Part shown: in pieces, positions 25,483 through 45,784 of the stretch
Numbering within the stretch: position 1 is the stretch's first letter
Layout: the number at the start of each line of letters is the position of its first letter
Notes under the pieces: generated by a model
Database searches by the model: none
The model's input: the letters and a program-made list of their open reading frames with translations, nothing else
What the model was told of the DNA's origin: nothing
Assembly: GCA_964019165.1 (NCBI GenBank)
Contig: OZ025276.1
Coordinates: 7,130,820-7,194,819, forward strand
Reading direction: 5' to 3'
Length of the DNA: 64,000 nucleotides
Origin: Mastigias papua
Taxonomy: Eukaryota; Cnidaria; Scyphozoa; Rhizostomeae; Mastigiidae
Position numbers and translations under genes: made by a program

Positions 25483-25569
25483 TAGCTCTTCGTAGTGGCA
25501 GAATGCATCTGAGATGTTCCTTCCCGCTCCATTCCGAGCGGCAGTCAGTGTGGCGAGAGCGGCAATCTG
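25483..25569 (-). CDS. Candidate terminal exon of an unidentified minus-strand gene
   Basis: Reading the minus strand, a good acceptor (CTAATACTGAT branch-like sequence, then TTGTTTTACACAG) is followed by about 29 codons starting IAALATLTAARNGAGR and ending FCHYEELD before a TGA. The piece is noticeably more GC-rich than its surroundings. No upstream exon could be assigned and the protein is not recognised. It may be chance. Confidence 0.25.
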
Positions 25570-28500
25570 TGTAAAACAACCAATCAGTATTAGAGTTGGC
25601 GTACGCTGAAATTTTGAGAGCGAATCAAGATGTGCGCTGACTGCCGCAAAATTAGCATAGGTAACCTTGCAGCGAAAAGGTTGACTAGAATGTAAGGGAG
25701 CCATGTTGTTGCTCCCGTGGAGGAGCAAAACAACATCATGTTCAAATCGTGACTAATATAATGGCGAATCCTCAAGTATAATTTTTCGGACAGTAAATGG
25801 CAAATCATAATGACAGGCTTCTGGCGTTCTCTCCAGTACTGCCTCTTTCTCACAGTGCTGCTCTGATAATGAGAGTCAAGGAGAGTCCTTGTTGAGGACA
25901 CGTAATGTTTGTGCTATGGCATAGAAGGAGTATCAAGTAAAACCGTGGTTTGGATCATCTCCTGTGATTGATCATTGAGCGCCACTCCAGTTTCGCAATA
26001 TTGAATGCTGCAATGCAGTGAATTTGGTTCCTATCAGGTAATGATCTTATGTTCATCAAGCATTTGCATTGGATTTGTTGTAGCAGTATTGGTTTGGTAT
26101 AGATGAATTAAAAATGCTATCGTATCCAATTTCCACTTGTAGATGGAGGGGGAGGGGTGGAATTTGACAGGACTTTATAGTACAAAGTGCAGGAATCAAT
26201 GGGAGTTGCACAGTTTGCCAAGGGTTACCAGTAGTTAGATCATATTAGAGGGTGAAGGTTGTGATGCTATGAATGATCACTACAATGATGAATATAGTTA
26301 GTAGACTTTTGGTTTCTTATTGAAGATGTACTGGGAATCAGCATTTTGAAATATTGCTGTAAGGGTATCCGAATAAAAATCTTTAAGGTGAGAAATTTCC
26401 AGATATTGTGTAGTTGGGGACACCAGTAAAACAGGAGAGTAGAGACATCAGAATGGACTGTGATCAAGTAACATTTTCTATTTAATCAAGGAATCATACA
26501 CAAAGTAGTGTCTGCAAGCATGAATTTAAATACTTGTATTGATATCAGGGAATCATTTTATAATTCATGCTGTGGTGGTGCTGTGCTGTGCATGTGATGG
26601 TGCAGTAATTTGAGCATAATAATTTCAAAATAACAATTTGGCAATAATATGTCATTTCACTTTATAGCCCCAAGTAGATGACATTATATTACTTGGATAA
26701 GACATTAGCCAGAACTGAAAACTTCCCTTTGAGCAGTTTTAGAACTTCTCCGATAACTTTTTTGCTTATATCATGCATCTACTTGCATGGTTTTCAGATT
26801 ATGTTTATTGCTATTGTTTTCTTTGGTTAGGATATTCCTGATATCAACTGTTTGTATAATCCATGTTCACTTGTGTTAGTGGTGATGAATCTCTTGCAAT
26901 GTGCTTGAGGTACATATAAAGCAATGGGGTATTCATTGGTGCTTAGTATTATGCATCACACTATTCTCTGTCTGAGTTGAAGGCTACTGGTCCCAACTTC
27001 TGTATTTGTGTAGCTGTCTTTTTTATTCAATTGGGTCATATGATAGAGATATTGTCTCAGCAATCTTGGAAGAGGCCACATAAACTTTTAATTTACATTT
27101 GTTTGCAGTCTTCCAGTGCATTTCATCAAGAGATATAGTGTTGTTTATACTAGAAAGTGGAGGTGTTGAGAATTTAAATCATTGTGAGTGCAGGCTTAAT
27201 CAGACAATTTGTTTACATGAGAATATAGGCCCAGCAAAATAGAAGATTCCTTATGCACAAACTCTAAATGATTTTCCTTTTGGTGGTAAGGTTCCAAGCA
27301 TAAAGATCCCTATGTTCCCTGTCTGCCACAAAAAATGCAGAATTACATGGACAAGATAGTTGTTCCATGAAGAAACAGATAAGAAGCCCTTATTGCTTGT
27401 CCACATACTGCCTTTTCTGTATGGATTAGACCCCACTTTGGTCCTCAAAGGAGGAGGTCATCTCTTTCTCGCAGATACCTCCTATTACACAACAGTTGTC
27501 AATGATTCATTTCTATCTACAGAAAGCTCAAAGCACACCTCCCAAAGCCATAGCAGCATCTCAGTAGCCCCTTTGCAGTTTTCCTCAATAATAGCTGATC
27601 TTGACACTCATAAGTCACTGTCCTAAATTGGTCCAAGATTGTACTTTCCAATTCCATTGAGCTCCTTTAGTCATTTGTGTCAAATGTGATTGGATGTACT
27701 TCCCTGACTTTCTTAATATGCTTTATCTAGTGGAACTGTTAAACAAACAAGCAAGAAAAAGTAAGAATTGATGCTTTGTATAGTGCAAACATGACTTGGG
27801 AGATTCCCCAGACCACGCTTGGACCATGCCTAGACCACACCCAGACCATTTTTAACTGCCAATTTCTAACCTCAGAGCGTAAGTCACATTTTGGGCTAGA
27901 TCTGTGCCTGAACCATTCTAGTTGCTAAGTATCCGGGCTATTTCAGACTTGTTCGTTGCTGAGCAAGTAATTGTTAGTCAAATGGCCTAAAGGAATGTCT
28001 TGAGTTAGCGCTAAGAGGGGACGGGTATCATTGAAATATGAAAAGACTGTGGTGAACAAGGATGGGTGCATTATCTTATTTTGATGCTAACAACATCGCA
28101 TAGCATTTATTGATTTTATTTATTGTCTCTTCATTAGTTCAGCTCTTTCCAGTTGCTATCGGTCCCTAAAATGCATACCTTTGTCCGTCCTAGAGCATAC
28201 CTACCTCCGAAGGAGGGCTGATCTAGCCAGGGACGAACCCGGGTAGGTCGATTGAACATAAAAAATCTAACACAGATTAAACCTAACCATGGACGAACCT
28301 GGATTAGTTTGTGTAGAGTAGATCGACTATCAGGAAGCATTTGGAAGGTGGAGAAGCACCAGAGTTGAAGGGCGCTTGTGCCAGACTACATTTTGACAGA
28401 ATACCCAAGCGTAAACAAGACATTGAGTGTTATACTTGTCTATTCCTTGCAAACACAGAAGGAAGGAGAAGGCCCAGGCTTGATACTACAGAGTGTAAGT

Positions 28501-29149
28501 ACATTTATTTGATTCAATATATATGAAGAGTGGTAATCTGTTATTTTGTGGCATTCACTCTTAGTTTTTTCTCCAACTATAGGACATATTTCAAAATCTT
28601 TAGGGCACTATTCAACATTTACCAAAATTTAGGGAGGCACGTTCACTCGCCCCCCCATCCCCCACAACTGTGTTCCTACGCCTCTACATAAAGGCAAGTA
28701 TATTGATATAAAAATACAGTCACTGAGTTATGACAGGAAAGTTTCGAGTAATTTCTGCTTCTGCCGCTCTGCAAATTTACTTTCTCAATCTTTAGTCAAG
28801 TTTTTCGTTCCTGTGCTGCAGATCTCATCTGTTCAAAATCCTCCTTTCTGCTCAAAGTTTGTATCGGAAAAGTCTCTTTTCATTACTTTCGCTTTGTATC
28901 TTCGTTCAGTGTTGTTAACATAGTTCTCAAGGTCTGCCTCTAAGCCTTATACCGATCTTTCAAAGTAGAATTTCATAGCCTTAACAACTGGTGAAAGGCA
29001 TACTATGTGACCTAATAACAACAGCCTCAATCTACCTTTCAGCTTATCTACTGAAATGGGCCTTTCCACGCATGTTTTATAAAAAAATTCGATTTGAAAT
29101 CTTCATAGGGCACTCTTTTCCTATTAGCTGCCTCAGTTACTGTCCGTCA
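25570..29149. other. No gene recognised; small 11-bp tandem repeat
   Basis: At 27811-27849 three and a half copies of an 11-bp unit (GACCACGCTTG and variants) occur. A frame at 28341-28492 ends at a TGTAAGT donor-like site but has no partner exon or known domain. The rest is unassigned. Confidence 0.4.
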
Positions 29150-29437
29150 AAAGCTCCAAGATCTTTAATGTTTCCATAAATATCGGAAGTACAAAAACGC
29201 ACGAGAGCACAGAAAAGCTGGTGGGTGTGATGTTGGACAAAAAGCTCAGCTTCAAACAGCAGGTCAAATATCCGTGTAAGAAGACTAACCAGAAACTACA
29301 TGCTCTCTCTAGAATTTCCCATTTTCTTGGTACTGAGTAAATGAAACGAATAATGAAAGCATTCATCTTGTCCCAATTTAGCTACTGTTCGCTTTCATGG
29401 ATGTTCTGTGACAGAATACTGAACAATGAAATTAACC
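29150..29437 (+). mobile_element. LINE (L2/CR1-like) RT C-terminal region, upstream half
   Basis: The plus-strand product contains EKLVGVMLDKKLSF, CKKTNQKLHALSRISHFL and, after one stop, MKAFILSQFSYCSLSWMF, ending at LNNEIN. These are the blocks just after the RT catalytic core in L2/CR1-like LINEs. The reading stops abruptly where an (ATC)n tract begins. The next expected block (YEDFDT...DNSVPLHVKNLQ) is found about 2 kb further on, at 31405. Confidence 0.85.
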
Positions 29438-29439
29438 CT

Positions 29440-29440
29440 G

Positions 29441-29514
<74 letters not shown>

Positions 29515-29515
29515 A

Positions 29516-29553
<38 letters not shown>

Positions 29554-29554
29554 A

Positions 29555-29609
<55 letters not shown>
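29440..29609. repeat. (ATC)n microsatellite, array 1
   Basis: CAT/ATC triplets with two CAA interruptions, followed by a short TTGTC run. On the minus strand this is an (ATG)n tract directly 3' of the LINE remnant at 29706-30422. Confidence 0.95.
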
Positions 29610-29705
29610 TTGTCTTGTCTTGTCTTGTTAGGTCGTTACGACTGCTTATTGCTGTCCTGCCTATCTGGTTTCCCAGTAACAAAATGTCAGTAGAGGTTGT
29701 TACTC

Positions 29706-30422
29706 TTAATGTTCATTCCTTTCATGAAGCTTCATATGTCTGCTCTTGTTTGCCTTGCTCATTTCTTCACCACACACATCACATTTGAAGGTGATACATT
29801 TCCCCCCAACCTTTTCCAACATGCAATACTCCGTCTTGAGTTCATTTGTTAAGGCACATTTCCGTTTGTGCCGAGCCATGTTTGAAATGCTCAGAACATG
29901 TAAACAGTATGGGCATGTCCCCCTTTTTGTGCCTTGACAGTACTGCTCATGGTTTTCTCTCACTCCACACCTATTAAACTCTTCTCCACACTTTTTGCAT
30001 TTAAATGTCCTCACTGTCATTCTGTGTTTCATCCGTTGGTGGGCTTTCAATCCTGCTCTTGTCCTGCAAACTTTTCCACACTCTTCCCAGTCACAAATGA
30101 GTAGGTGCCGCCCTCGTTGATCTCTTTCACTCCTTCTGATTGTATTCTTTTCCCTTTGATTACTTCTGTGTATTGTTGTCATATGGTCTTCCCACTCTCT
30201 TATCTACTTTACCCTTCTGTCAATCAAATTTCTCCATTTCTTTCTATCCCATACATGCATTTCTACATTCTCTGAGTCAACTCCTGCTTCTCTAATAATT
30301 TTTCTCCAAAATTGCACTTTACCCTGCTGCCTTTCTCTTATGCCATCCTTCTGGTACCACCCAAGTGTCACTTGTTTTGTTGTTCTTGAGTTGTCCATCC
30401 TCAGTATATGCCCAATTCTTTC
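29706..30422 (-). mobile_element. LINE C-terminus with downstream C2H2-type zinc fingers
   Basis: The minus strand reads RIGHILRMDNSRTTKQVTLG, then FWRKIIREAGV and DRKKWRNLI, the tail of an endonuclease/RT polyprotein. After one in-frame TAG near 30201 it continues in the same frame for 158 codons with zinc-finger pairs: CDWEECGKVC with HQRMKH, CKKCGEEF with a C/H pair, CPYCLHVL with HKRKC, and CDVCGEEM with HMKLH. Apart from that one stop the frame is open, so decay is recent. An (ATG)n tract bounds it on each side. A finger module at the C-terminal end of such an ORF is less usual than at the N-terminal end. A host zinc-finger gene is a weaker alternative. Confidence 0.7.
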
Positions 30423-31090
<668 letters not shown>

Positions 31091-31404
31091 TTAAGTTGGT
31101 TACAACTATAGTTGATAAAAACTAATTGAGACCAACTATTAACAACAAAAGTTAAAAACAAAGATTAGACCATAATACAAATGAGAGAAAAAACTACTTA
31201 TTTGCAAATTAAACAATTCCATGTTTTGCCATCCAACTTTGCAATAATTTCTTGAATTTTGTTAAGGTACCAGCTCTGTTTATTTCATCATTTAGAGTAT
31301 TCCACAGGAGACTACCTCTACATGAGAGAGAGAAAGTTTAGTTCACATCTACTTTTTTGTACTCGTGGAAGGCTGCAAAGTACCTTGGTGCCGAGACTGT
31401 AAGG
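31091..31404 (-). mobile_element. 5'-truncated LINE insertion with (ATG)n tail
   Basis: Minus-strand blocks: LPYSLGTKVLCSLPRVQKSR, then after a frame change RGSLLWNTLNDEINRAGTLT and FKKLLQSW. This is the conserved C-terminal region of L2/CR1-like LINEs. A 3' UTR of about 130 bp and the (ATG)n tail of array 3 follow. Its right edge coincides with the point where the plus-strand LINE resumes, so it interrupts that element. Confidence 0.8.
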
Positions 31405-31970
31405 CAGATCCTTTCTACGAAGATTTTGATACGATATTACTAAGAGACAATTCAGTCCCACTTCACGTAAAGAATCTACAATTGCTAATGACTGGAATGT
31501 TCCAGATAACATTGAACCCCAATCCTCACTTTAAGAAAGAAATGTCTCTCGAAAAGCAGTTGTCTTATGTAAAGAAGCTGCCATAACTTATCCATGTCAA
31601 TAGCGCCCACTACGTGCTATTGCCTGGAACAAATATCATTTTATGGGGTGTAGGTTATGACATACACTTCCCAACAATATAAAACAGCTAGATACTCTCT
31701 CCAGTTTCATTAGGGCAATCAGGGCATGGAGAGGAGAGGAATGCATTAAACTCAGGTTGAGCTCTTGGACATACATTAAACTATAAAACGTGGAGGATGC
31801 TTAGACATTGTAAACATTGAAAATATCTGTACATGTATCTCTAGCTACATACTTTGTATTATGGTATTTTTAATTAATTTCTCTTTACTTTGCTAGATAG
31901 TAGGTATAAGTTAGCTTTTGTTGTAGCTATTGTTTACTTGCCTACCGTAAATAAATTTCTCTTTTTAAAG
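31405..31970 (+). mobile_element. LINE (L2/CR1-like) C-terminal region, downstream half
   Basis: It resumes the element left off at 29437: FYEDFDT, LLRDNSVPLHVKNLQLLMT and FKKE, then after frame changes LPNNIKQLDTLSSFIRAIR and AWRGEEC, which are the final conserved blocks. An AT-rich 3' end follows. The two halves together cover the post-catalytic part of the RT, so about 2 kb of DNA was inserted between them. Confidence 0.8.
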
Positions 31971-32034
31971 TTTCATATCAACAATATAAACGAACGAAAT
32001 CAAGCTGGCGAAGAAAGTTTGTCTAATTACTGGG

Positions 32035-32480
32035 AAGTCCGATTTTCATGTACCGTGCAAGTTTAGAGTTGCCCATAATAATAATAAATCTCATTTTGTG
32101 TCATACCCCAAATTGAACTATTGCACAATAAGACTGGTTTCTAAGTGTATTGCAAAGCTTGAGGTGAATTTGTTCACTGATATGGTGCTTTCTGATCCAG
32201 ATGCAGTTTTATGTATTCATCAATGCTATGGAAATTTCTTCTTCATTGTATATCTTCTGTATTTCCTGAAAAACAACCAAGCTTTTTAACAGTCCGTCAA
32301 CCATCTGTATTTCTGTCTCCCCTGAAGGTTTCCCTTTGCTCCTCTTTACTGTTCCTTACCTTCAAATTCACTCTTAGTTGGGTATCTCCAATCTTATCTT
32401 TGATATTGCGCTTTCGTCTTCACTTATCGTAAGGAAATCAGCATCATTGGCATATATAGCTTCTTGAGTTAAAACGGATA
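32035..32480 (-). mobile_element. LINE RT remnant (catalytic motif region)
   Basis: The minus strand reads IYANDADFLTISEDES, a decayed form of the YADDADFL catalytic box. After frame changes, VKKLGCFSGNTEDIQ and RKHHISEQIHLKL, then a FGVW.TQNE-like block follow. The order matches the RT palm and thumb of an RTE/R4-like LINE. The catalytic Asp-Asp is Asn-Asp here and several stops are present, so it is inactive. Confidence 0.7.
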
Positions 32481-34062
32481 AAGACATTACTATTGTCTTC
32501 ATAACCATTATTGCTATTAATATCGCCTAAATCACCATACTATACAGAGTGATTCTTCAAAACAGATGTCAAGCAATATAACGCTTAGTGCATCACTATG
32601 TGGTGAGCCTATATTTCTGTTAAAAGACTGTGTATCAGCACTATTCATTGATCTGCCCAACGAAGTATTGTTTAATAACAACTGAATCATTCTTATTTCA
32701 ATCCTTTGCTATGCTAATGAGCGTTTCACGACGGATTATGTTGCATAAAGTCTAATTTGCAATATGTGTCTTTGCTATTATCCATTTGTACGTCCAACTC
32801 ATATCTGATACACTGCGATTAGGTCCATGTACTGTCTGGGAATTTCGTAGACACTATTGTACCTTAGGTTGAATATGTCACCGGCAAATATTGCTTCTTG
32901 AAGCAAAGTAAAGGACTGTTGTACGAAAGTCTGGCTATAACTCAACTTTAGTTGACCGTTAACTGCTTTAGTTGGAGGCCTCAAGGACAATGACTTTCAA
33001 TTGCTTCCACAGCAGAGTGGAAACGTTGCTGTGTGCACTGAAGATCTCCAGTGCGCAGTTTGCATAGCAATAAAGCAACACGTAAAAAGAATGTGCGCAA
33101 ACTTGTCATCTAGCCGGTTTGATATAACTGACTCTCCGTGGAAAGTGCACGAAGCCAGAATACTTATTGTGCAAAATCGATGCTCAAAATTTAACTTTAG
33201 AAAGCATTTCACAAAGTTTGACTGCCAGGCTTCTAATGTTAAACCGTACTCACTTAATAGAATCGCAACTAGCCAAAGCTTTTGAGCTCCTTGTATTTTT
33301 ACATCTCTGCAAGTAAAAATTTGTTCCCTACTTCTTGGTAATAAAAATATCCTACACAGATTCGTTCATCTAGACCGGGAAACCGTTGATGAAAGTCGCA
33401 ACCAAAAGCTAACCTGGAATTACTTAAATGAGCTGAACTAAATGAAAATTCAATTCAAAAGTTATATTTGAAAGTACATATCATCCCTTGACCATGACAC
33501 ATCGCTCTAAACAGCACTTTAGAAGAGCCTTTCATTGCATGTCATATTAGCTGAAAATTTTGCTCAAATTGGATTGTTAATAAAAACTATGAAACCTTCT
33601 CCATTCTGGCATAAAAGGCAATTTTCCTTCAGTAGATAGCCGTGGAACCGTTAATGTCCCGGATTCTGTATGGCTGGATCTCCAAGTCTTTTAAAAAGTT
33701 ACTGGATACCTAATGTTTAAATTACGAAAAGTAAGCAATAGATGATCTACGGAGAGCCATAGCTAATCACAATACACTCTTGAGAGCTACTCCACAAAAC
33801 CAATAGGGTCATAAGAAGGAGAACGTAGCTTGGCACAAAATCTCAAAATGTAACCGAATAATATGTCTTAAGAGGTTTCTTTACAACACTTTTTTCTCTG
33901 ATATTCAATTCTTAGCAAAATGCTGCAGATCTTGGAATGAACGCTTATCAAACAAGTTTGGAACATGGAGGATGTACATGATATAATCTAGTGGTATAGC
34001 AGAAATCGTAAATAAATTAGAGTAAAAAACCTGGTCATACTACAAACATCTGTTAGGATAAT
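32481..34062. other. No gene recognised; contains TFB1M 3' flank
   Basis: A 94-codon plus-strand frame at 33001-33285 has no recognisable domain. The 3' UTR of TFB1M should occupy the right part of this interval, but I did not identify a convincing polyadenylation signal. Confidence 0.4.
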
Positions 34063-40963
<6,901 letters not shown>

Positions 40964-41129
40964 TCAAGCCAACAACTAAGAAGTTCCATACAGGTAAGAT
41001 CATGCTCATCTTTAGAAACAATGAACTCAAATCCTGCTACTACCCCATATTGAATTAGGCCTATAAACTTGTGTTGTTGCTGTTGTCAAAAATTTGCCCT
41101 AATGTCTCTAATAGACACCTGCATTTGCA

Positions 41130-42180
41130 GTAATATCTAGTAGTTTACTGAAAATATTTAACGTTTCTATCGAGACTAACACATTGCCAGATACCTGGAA
41201 AATTTCCAGAGTCACCCCAATTTACAAAGAAGGGGAACAGCCAACAAAATCGAACTACAGACCCATTTTTGTACTGCCTGTCCTATCAAGGCTATTTGAA
41301 AAACCTACAGTTGACCAGTTGTACCAATACATGAATGGGAGTGGACTTCTGTCGCCAGGTCAGTCGTCTGGATTCAGTGCCTACATTCAATTATCACCTG
41401 CTTACTGAAATGCACAGATGATTGGTTCAATGGCATAGATAAGGGGCTTTTGACTGGAATGATGTTTATTGATCTCAAAAAAGCTTTTGATACGGTTGAT
41501 CATGAAATCCTCTGCAAAAAACTGGCGCACTATGGTGTACTCGGTAGGGAGTTATCATGACTAAAGTCTTATCTTCCTAGCAGAAAGCAGTATTTTCGAG
41601 TTAATGGTGTCCACTCTAATATGGAGAATATCGAAGTGGGAGCCCCGAAAGGCTCTTGTCTCGGTCCACTCCTATTTTTAGTCTACATAAATGACCTCCC
41701 CTGCTTTATAAAGAACTCGAAAGTGTCCATGTATGCTGATGACATAATTCTTTGCCATTTTTCGAAAGACATTTCTCAGTTGAACGGGACTATCAATAAA
41801 AGTCTAGGGAAACTTGATAGGTGGCTAAAGGGGAACAAATTATCCCTTTAACGTAGCCTAGACCCACTCTAGGCTGATCACCACTAAACATAAGAAAAAT
41901 ATTTTGACATTTCATGCTAAACTTTCCAACCTTCCATTCGCGAGATGAACGTCGAAGTTGCAAGTAACACTAAATACTTAGGTGTCCAATTAGACGAACA
42001 TCTCTCATGGAAGGAGTCACTGCGAAAGCTTCGCGTGCAATTGGCCTCTTGAAATGCACCAAAAAGTACCTTCCGATTGCAGTCGTGAAAACTCTATAGT
42101 AGCATCGTTTAGCCTCACTTCCAATATGTTGGGAATCCTTCATCCAGAGCAGTTCATATTTAGAAATATGCATTCATTTA
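41130..42180 (+). mobile_element. LINE (CR1/L2-like) reverse-transcriptase remnant
   Basis: The plus strand reads PDTWKISRVTPIYKEG, SNYRPIFVLPVLSRLFEK, then after a frame change FIDLKKAFDTVDHEILCKKL, GAPKGSCLGPLLFLVYINDL, the catalytic MYADDIIL, and SNTKYLGVQLDEHLSW. These are consecutive RT motifs of a CR1/L2-like LINE, with the YADD box intact, but there are several stops and frameshifts. It is truncated at both ends and lies just 5' of TFB1M, on the opposite strand. Confidence 0.9.
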
Positions 42181-42599
42181 TCTTGCTGTTTTGTTAATCA
42201 TACGAAATTCTTTCTTCTTGTTTGTGATAGTTATAGTATTGGCGTCATAGCCTCGTGTACGTTTTTGCTACATGGGGTTGTAGGAAATCATTATACAAAG
42301 CCTGCTGACCAAGCTGTTAGAGCTTACTAGAATAAATACATGACTAAAATCTATGCAAACTTATTGGTTGATAAATTTAAGATTCCATGAATCATAATTA
42401 ATCAGTAATTTGAGTGAACCTTATATATTCGGGGTAGATTGAAAGTAAGAGTACAGTAGGAGCTGTAGTAACAGTGGAAGTTGCTATGTAGCCATTTGAG
42501 TCTAGAAGAAAGTAATGGAGAAGAAAGAGTTGCCTTTTTATTCATTCAAATTTCTGCTCTTGGATTCACTATTCAGAAACTAGCGAGATTTGAGGATTT
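42181..42599. other. Unassigned spacer between LINE pieces
   Basis: No recognisable RT block. It may be decayed LINE sequence linking the RT remnant at 41130-42180 with the C-terminal block that follows. Confidence 0.4.
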
Positions 42600-43030
42600 C
42601 CTCAACACAATACTGCTGCTGTCAGGGGTTACTGCAATTCCACTGACATCTTACAATTGCAGAGAATTCAAAACAGAGCAGCTTGTGTCTTGACTAATAG
42701 TCAGTTCGATGCCCCTAGTAAACCTTTGATACAAAGTTTAGGTTGGCAAACGATCTGGCAGTTGATTGATAGATAGTCAAAACTGACGGTTTCTTAATTT
42801 CTTAACGACCTTGCTTCCAGATATCTAAGCGAATTTTTCACCAGAAACGTTGACTGCACCTCACACAACCTACGGAATACATCCACGGACTTAAGGCTGC
42901 CTTTGAAAACTTCGTCTACTGGACAGAAATGCTTTTTGTTCTGAGGAGCAAAATTCTGGAATAGTCTCTCCACGGAGGCTAAGCAGGCAGCCACATTTGA
43001 TACCTTCAAGATCCAAATTTAAGTCCGGAG
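42600..43030 (+). mobile_element. LINE C-terminal remnant
   Basis: Plus-strand blocks: LQRIQNRAACVLTNSQFDA and LIQSLGWQT, then with frame changes LSEFFTRNVDC, STDLRLPLKTSS and GAKFWNSLSTEAKQAATFDT. This is the usual order at the end of CR1/L2-like LINEs. It could be the 3' part of the element at 41130-42180. A (TA)n tract follows at once. Confidence 0.8.
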
Positions 43031-43053
43031 AGACGGAGAGATGTTGAAATATC

Positions 43054-44060
<1,007 letters not shown>

Positions 44061-44790
44061 ATAAATTTTACTTTCCTCCAAAGTTCGTCCCTTTAATCAC
44101 CTCTCCTTACCCTGCCAAGTTCAGTACTGATAGCTTTCATCGGTTTGCTTTATACCGTGGTATGCAGGGGATACTAAGTCCACTGAAAAATCTATCCCTC
44201 AAGAGTGGCTTGTCCCCTTGTTCTCCGTATCCAAACCCCTCTATACACCCATTGATGCCAGTTATCAACACCAAAATTAATCATGATACTGCTAGCTAAT
44301 TGTTATAGTAGAAAATAGTGATCAGAATGAAATGAAATTTTGAAAAGGTAACGGAAAAAGCCGAGGAATATTAGACAGAACGCTTTGTTTCAAATATAAT
44401 ATGTACACATTTTTGAATGGATTCGCTTCGATAAGGAATTGCATGAATATGGTTCTGAAGTAAATACCGTAGACAATGACCATGTGGAGTCAGTGAGCTT
44501 CAATACACGTGATGATACTATGGCGATGGAAGACAATACAATGGACGAAATAGTTGTTAATATCGTTTGTAGTGCCATTTTGACCAGTAAAATTCGATAT
44601 CTAATTCAAACGCAACTCCCTTTTATCTTTGGCCTCTCTACTTTTTACATCCTTTCACCCCTTCCAAAAAATAATCACAATTAGCTCCCTTTAATTTTCG
44701 TCCCCTTCTAAACAATGGTCACAATTAGCTTTCTTTGATTTTCGCCCCCTAAGAGGCGAAAATTGAAGGCAGACGAAGTTTGAAGGCATT
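44061..44790. other. No gene recognised; repeated C-rich words
   Basis: Words such as TTTTCGCCCCCT and ACAATTAGCT recur at 44680-44760. An 80-codon frame at 44439-44684 is not recognisable. Confidence 0.4.
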
Positions 44791-44903
<113 letters not shown>

Positions 44904-44997
44904 GGACTATATAAGCAATAGTATAGAGAAGCATAGCAAAATGAAAGTAGAAATCACGAGATATGTACATATAGAATAAACCAGCCAAATCAATTAA

Positions 44998-45545
44998 ATA
45001 ATAATCCTATGTGTCTACTTCCTTAACATTAAGACCCGGCGTGTGAAGGTGTCCAGCTTATATTGCCAGAAACTTTCACGTGTCCTATCCCTCCCAATAA
45101 GTTTATCAATTACAGTGAAACGAATGTCTTCCACGAACCCATGATGCCCTTCCTCAGAAAAATGCCTGAAAAAGTTCATCTGGGGAACTGGAGACCCAGA
45201 CCTAAACCTACGTTAGCACGCTGTATAATTATTAAACCTAAGCCTAAAAGGCGTGTTAGTGATACCCACATACTGAACACCACACACACCACAGTCAAAC
45301 AAATAAACAACACCCGACGAATCAAAGTCTAACGAAAAGTTAATCTTATACTCCTTTCTAGTTGCGTGGGAATAGAAATTATCCTTTCAGACTTAGATTT
45401 ACAAACTTGACGTCTGGATTTTTCAAAATGAGTGCAACACCTTTCATCACAATTATTGTTAGTAGCCTACCCAGCTCTAACTAAAAGTTCCCTTATGTTC
45501 TTACATCGCCTAAAAGCAGTGACCAGAGGTTCAGGAAAATATATA
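44998..45545 (-). mobile_element. Penelope-like element: RT end and GIY-YIG endonuclease remnant
   Basis: The minus strand reads FRRCKNIRELLVRA and NNNCDERCCTH, then after frame changes FDCGVCGVQYVG (GIY-YIG-like core), PFRLRFNNYTAC, FFRHFSEEGHHGF and RTRESFWQYKLDTF. The Cys-rich linker followed by a GIY-YIG domain is the typical C-terminal plan of Penelope-like retroelements. Stops (for example after TAC) and frameshifts are present. The closing block also occurs in the truncated copy at 13.8 kb. Confidence 0.85.
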
Positions 45546-45569
45546 AATATAAATGTTTTCTTAACTATT

Positions 45570-45782
45570 CTTCACTTAAATTTAGACGTTTCAATAAATA
45601 TCTTCATCAGCACTAATCTTACAATGATACCGGGCTTACTTAAATTAACTATATAACAATAGTGTAACAACGAGTGTGAGTCGCCCCATTGTTATATAAG
45701 CAATTTAAGTAGGCCCGGTGGCATTGTAAGATTAGTACTTATGAAGATATTTATCGAGACGTCTACATTTAAGTGAAGTATA
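45570..45782. repeat. Long inverted repeat with CTGATGAAG-type termini
   Basis: An arm at about 45570-45660 is the imperfect reverse complement of about 45688-45782 (roughly 90 bp). Reading outward from the centre, each arm has a TGATGAAG-like start (CTGATGAAG on the left arm, CTTATGAAG on the right), GATATTTATT or GATATTTATC, then GAAACG or GAGACG. This is the same design as the terminal motifs at 13.3, 39.6 and 43-44 kb with a different stem. It lies between the Penelope-like remnant and the gypsy remnant. Confidence 0.75.
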
Positions 45783-45784
45783 TC

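Noticed and set aside
28341..28526. Basic frame ending at a TGTAAGT donor-like site
   Set aside because: No partner exon or recognisable domain, and composition alone is not enough.
33001..33285. 94-codon plus-strand frame near the TFB1M 3' end
   Set aside because: No domain and no splice support. The opposite strand is equally open.
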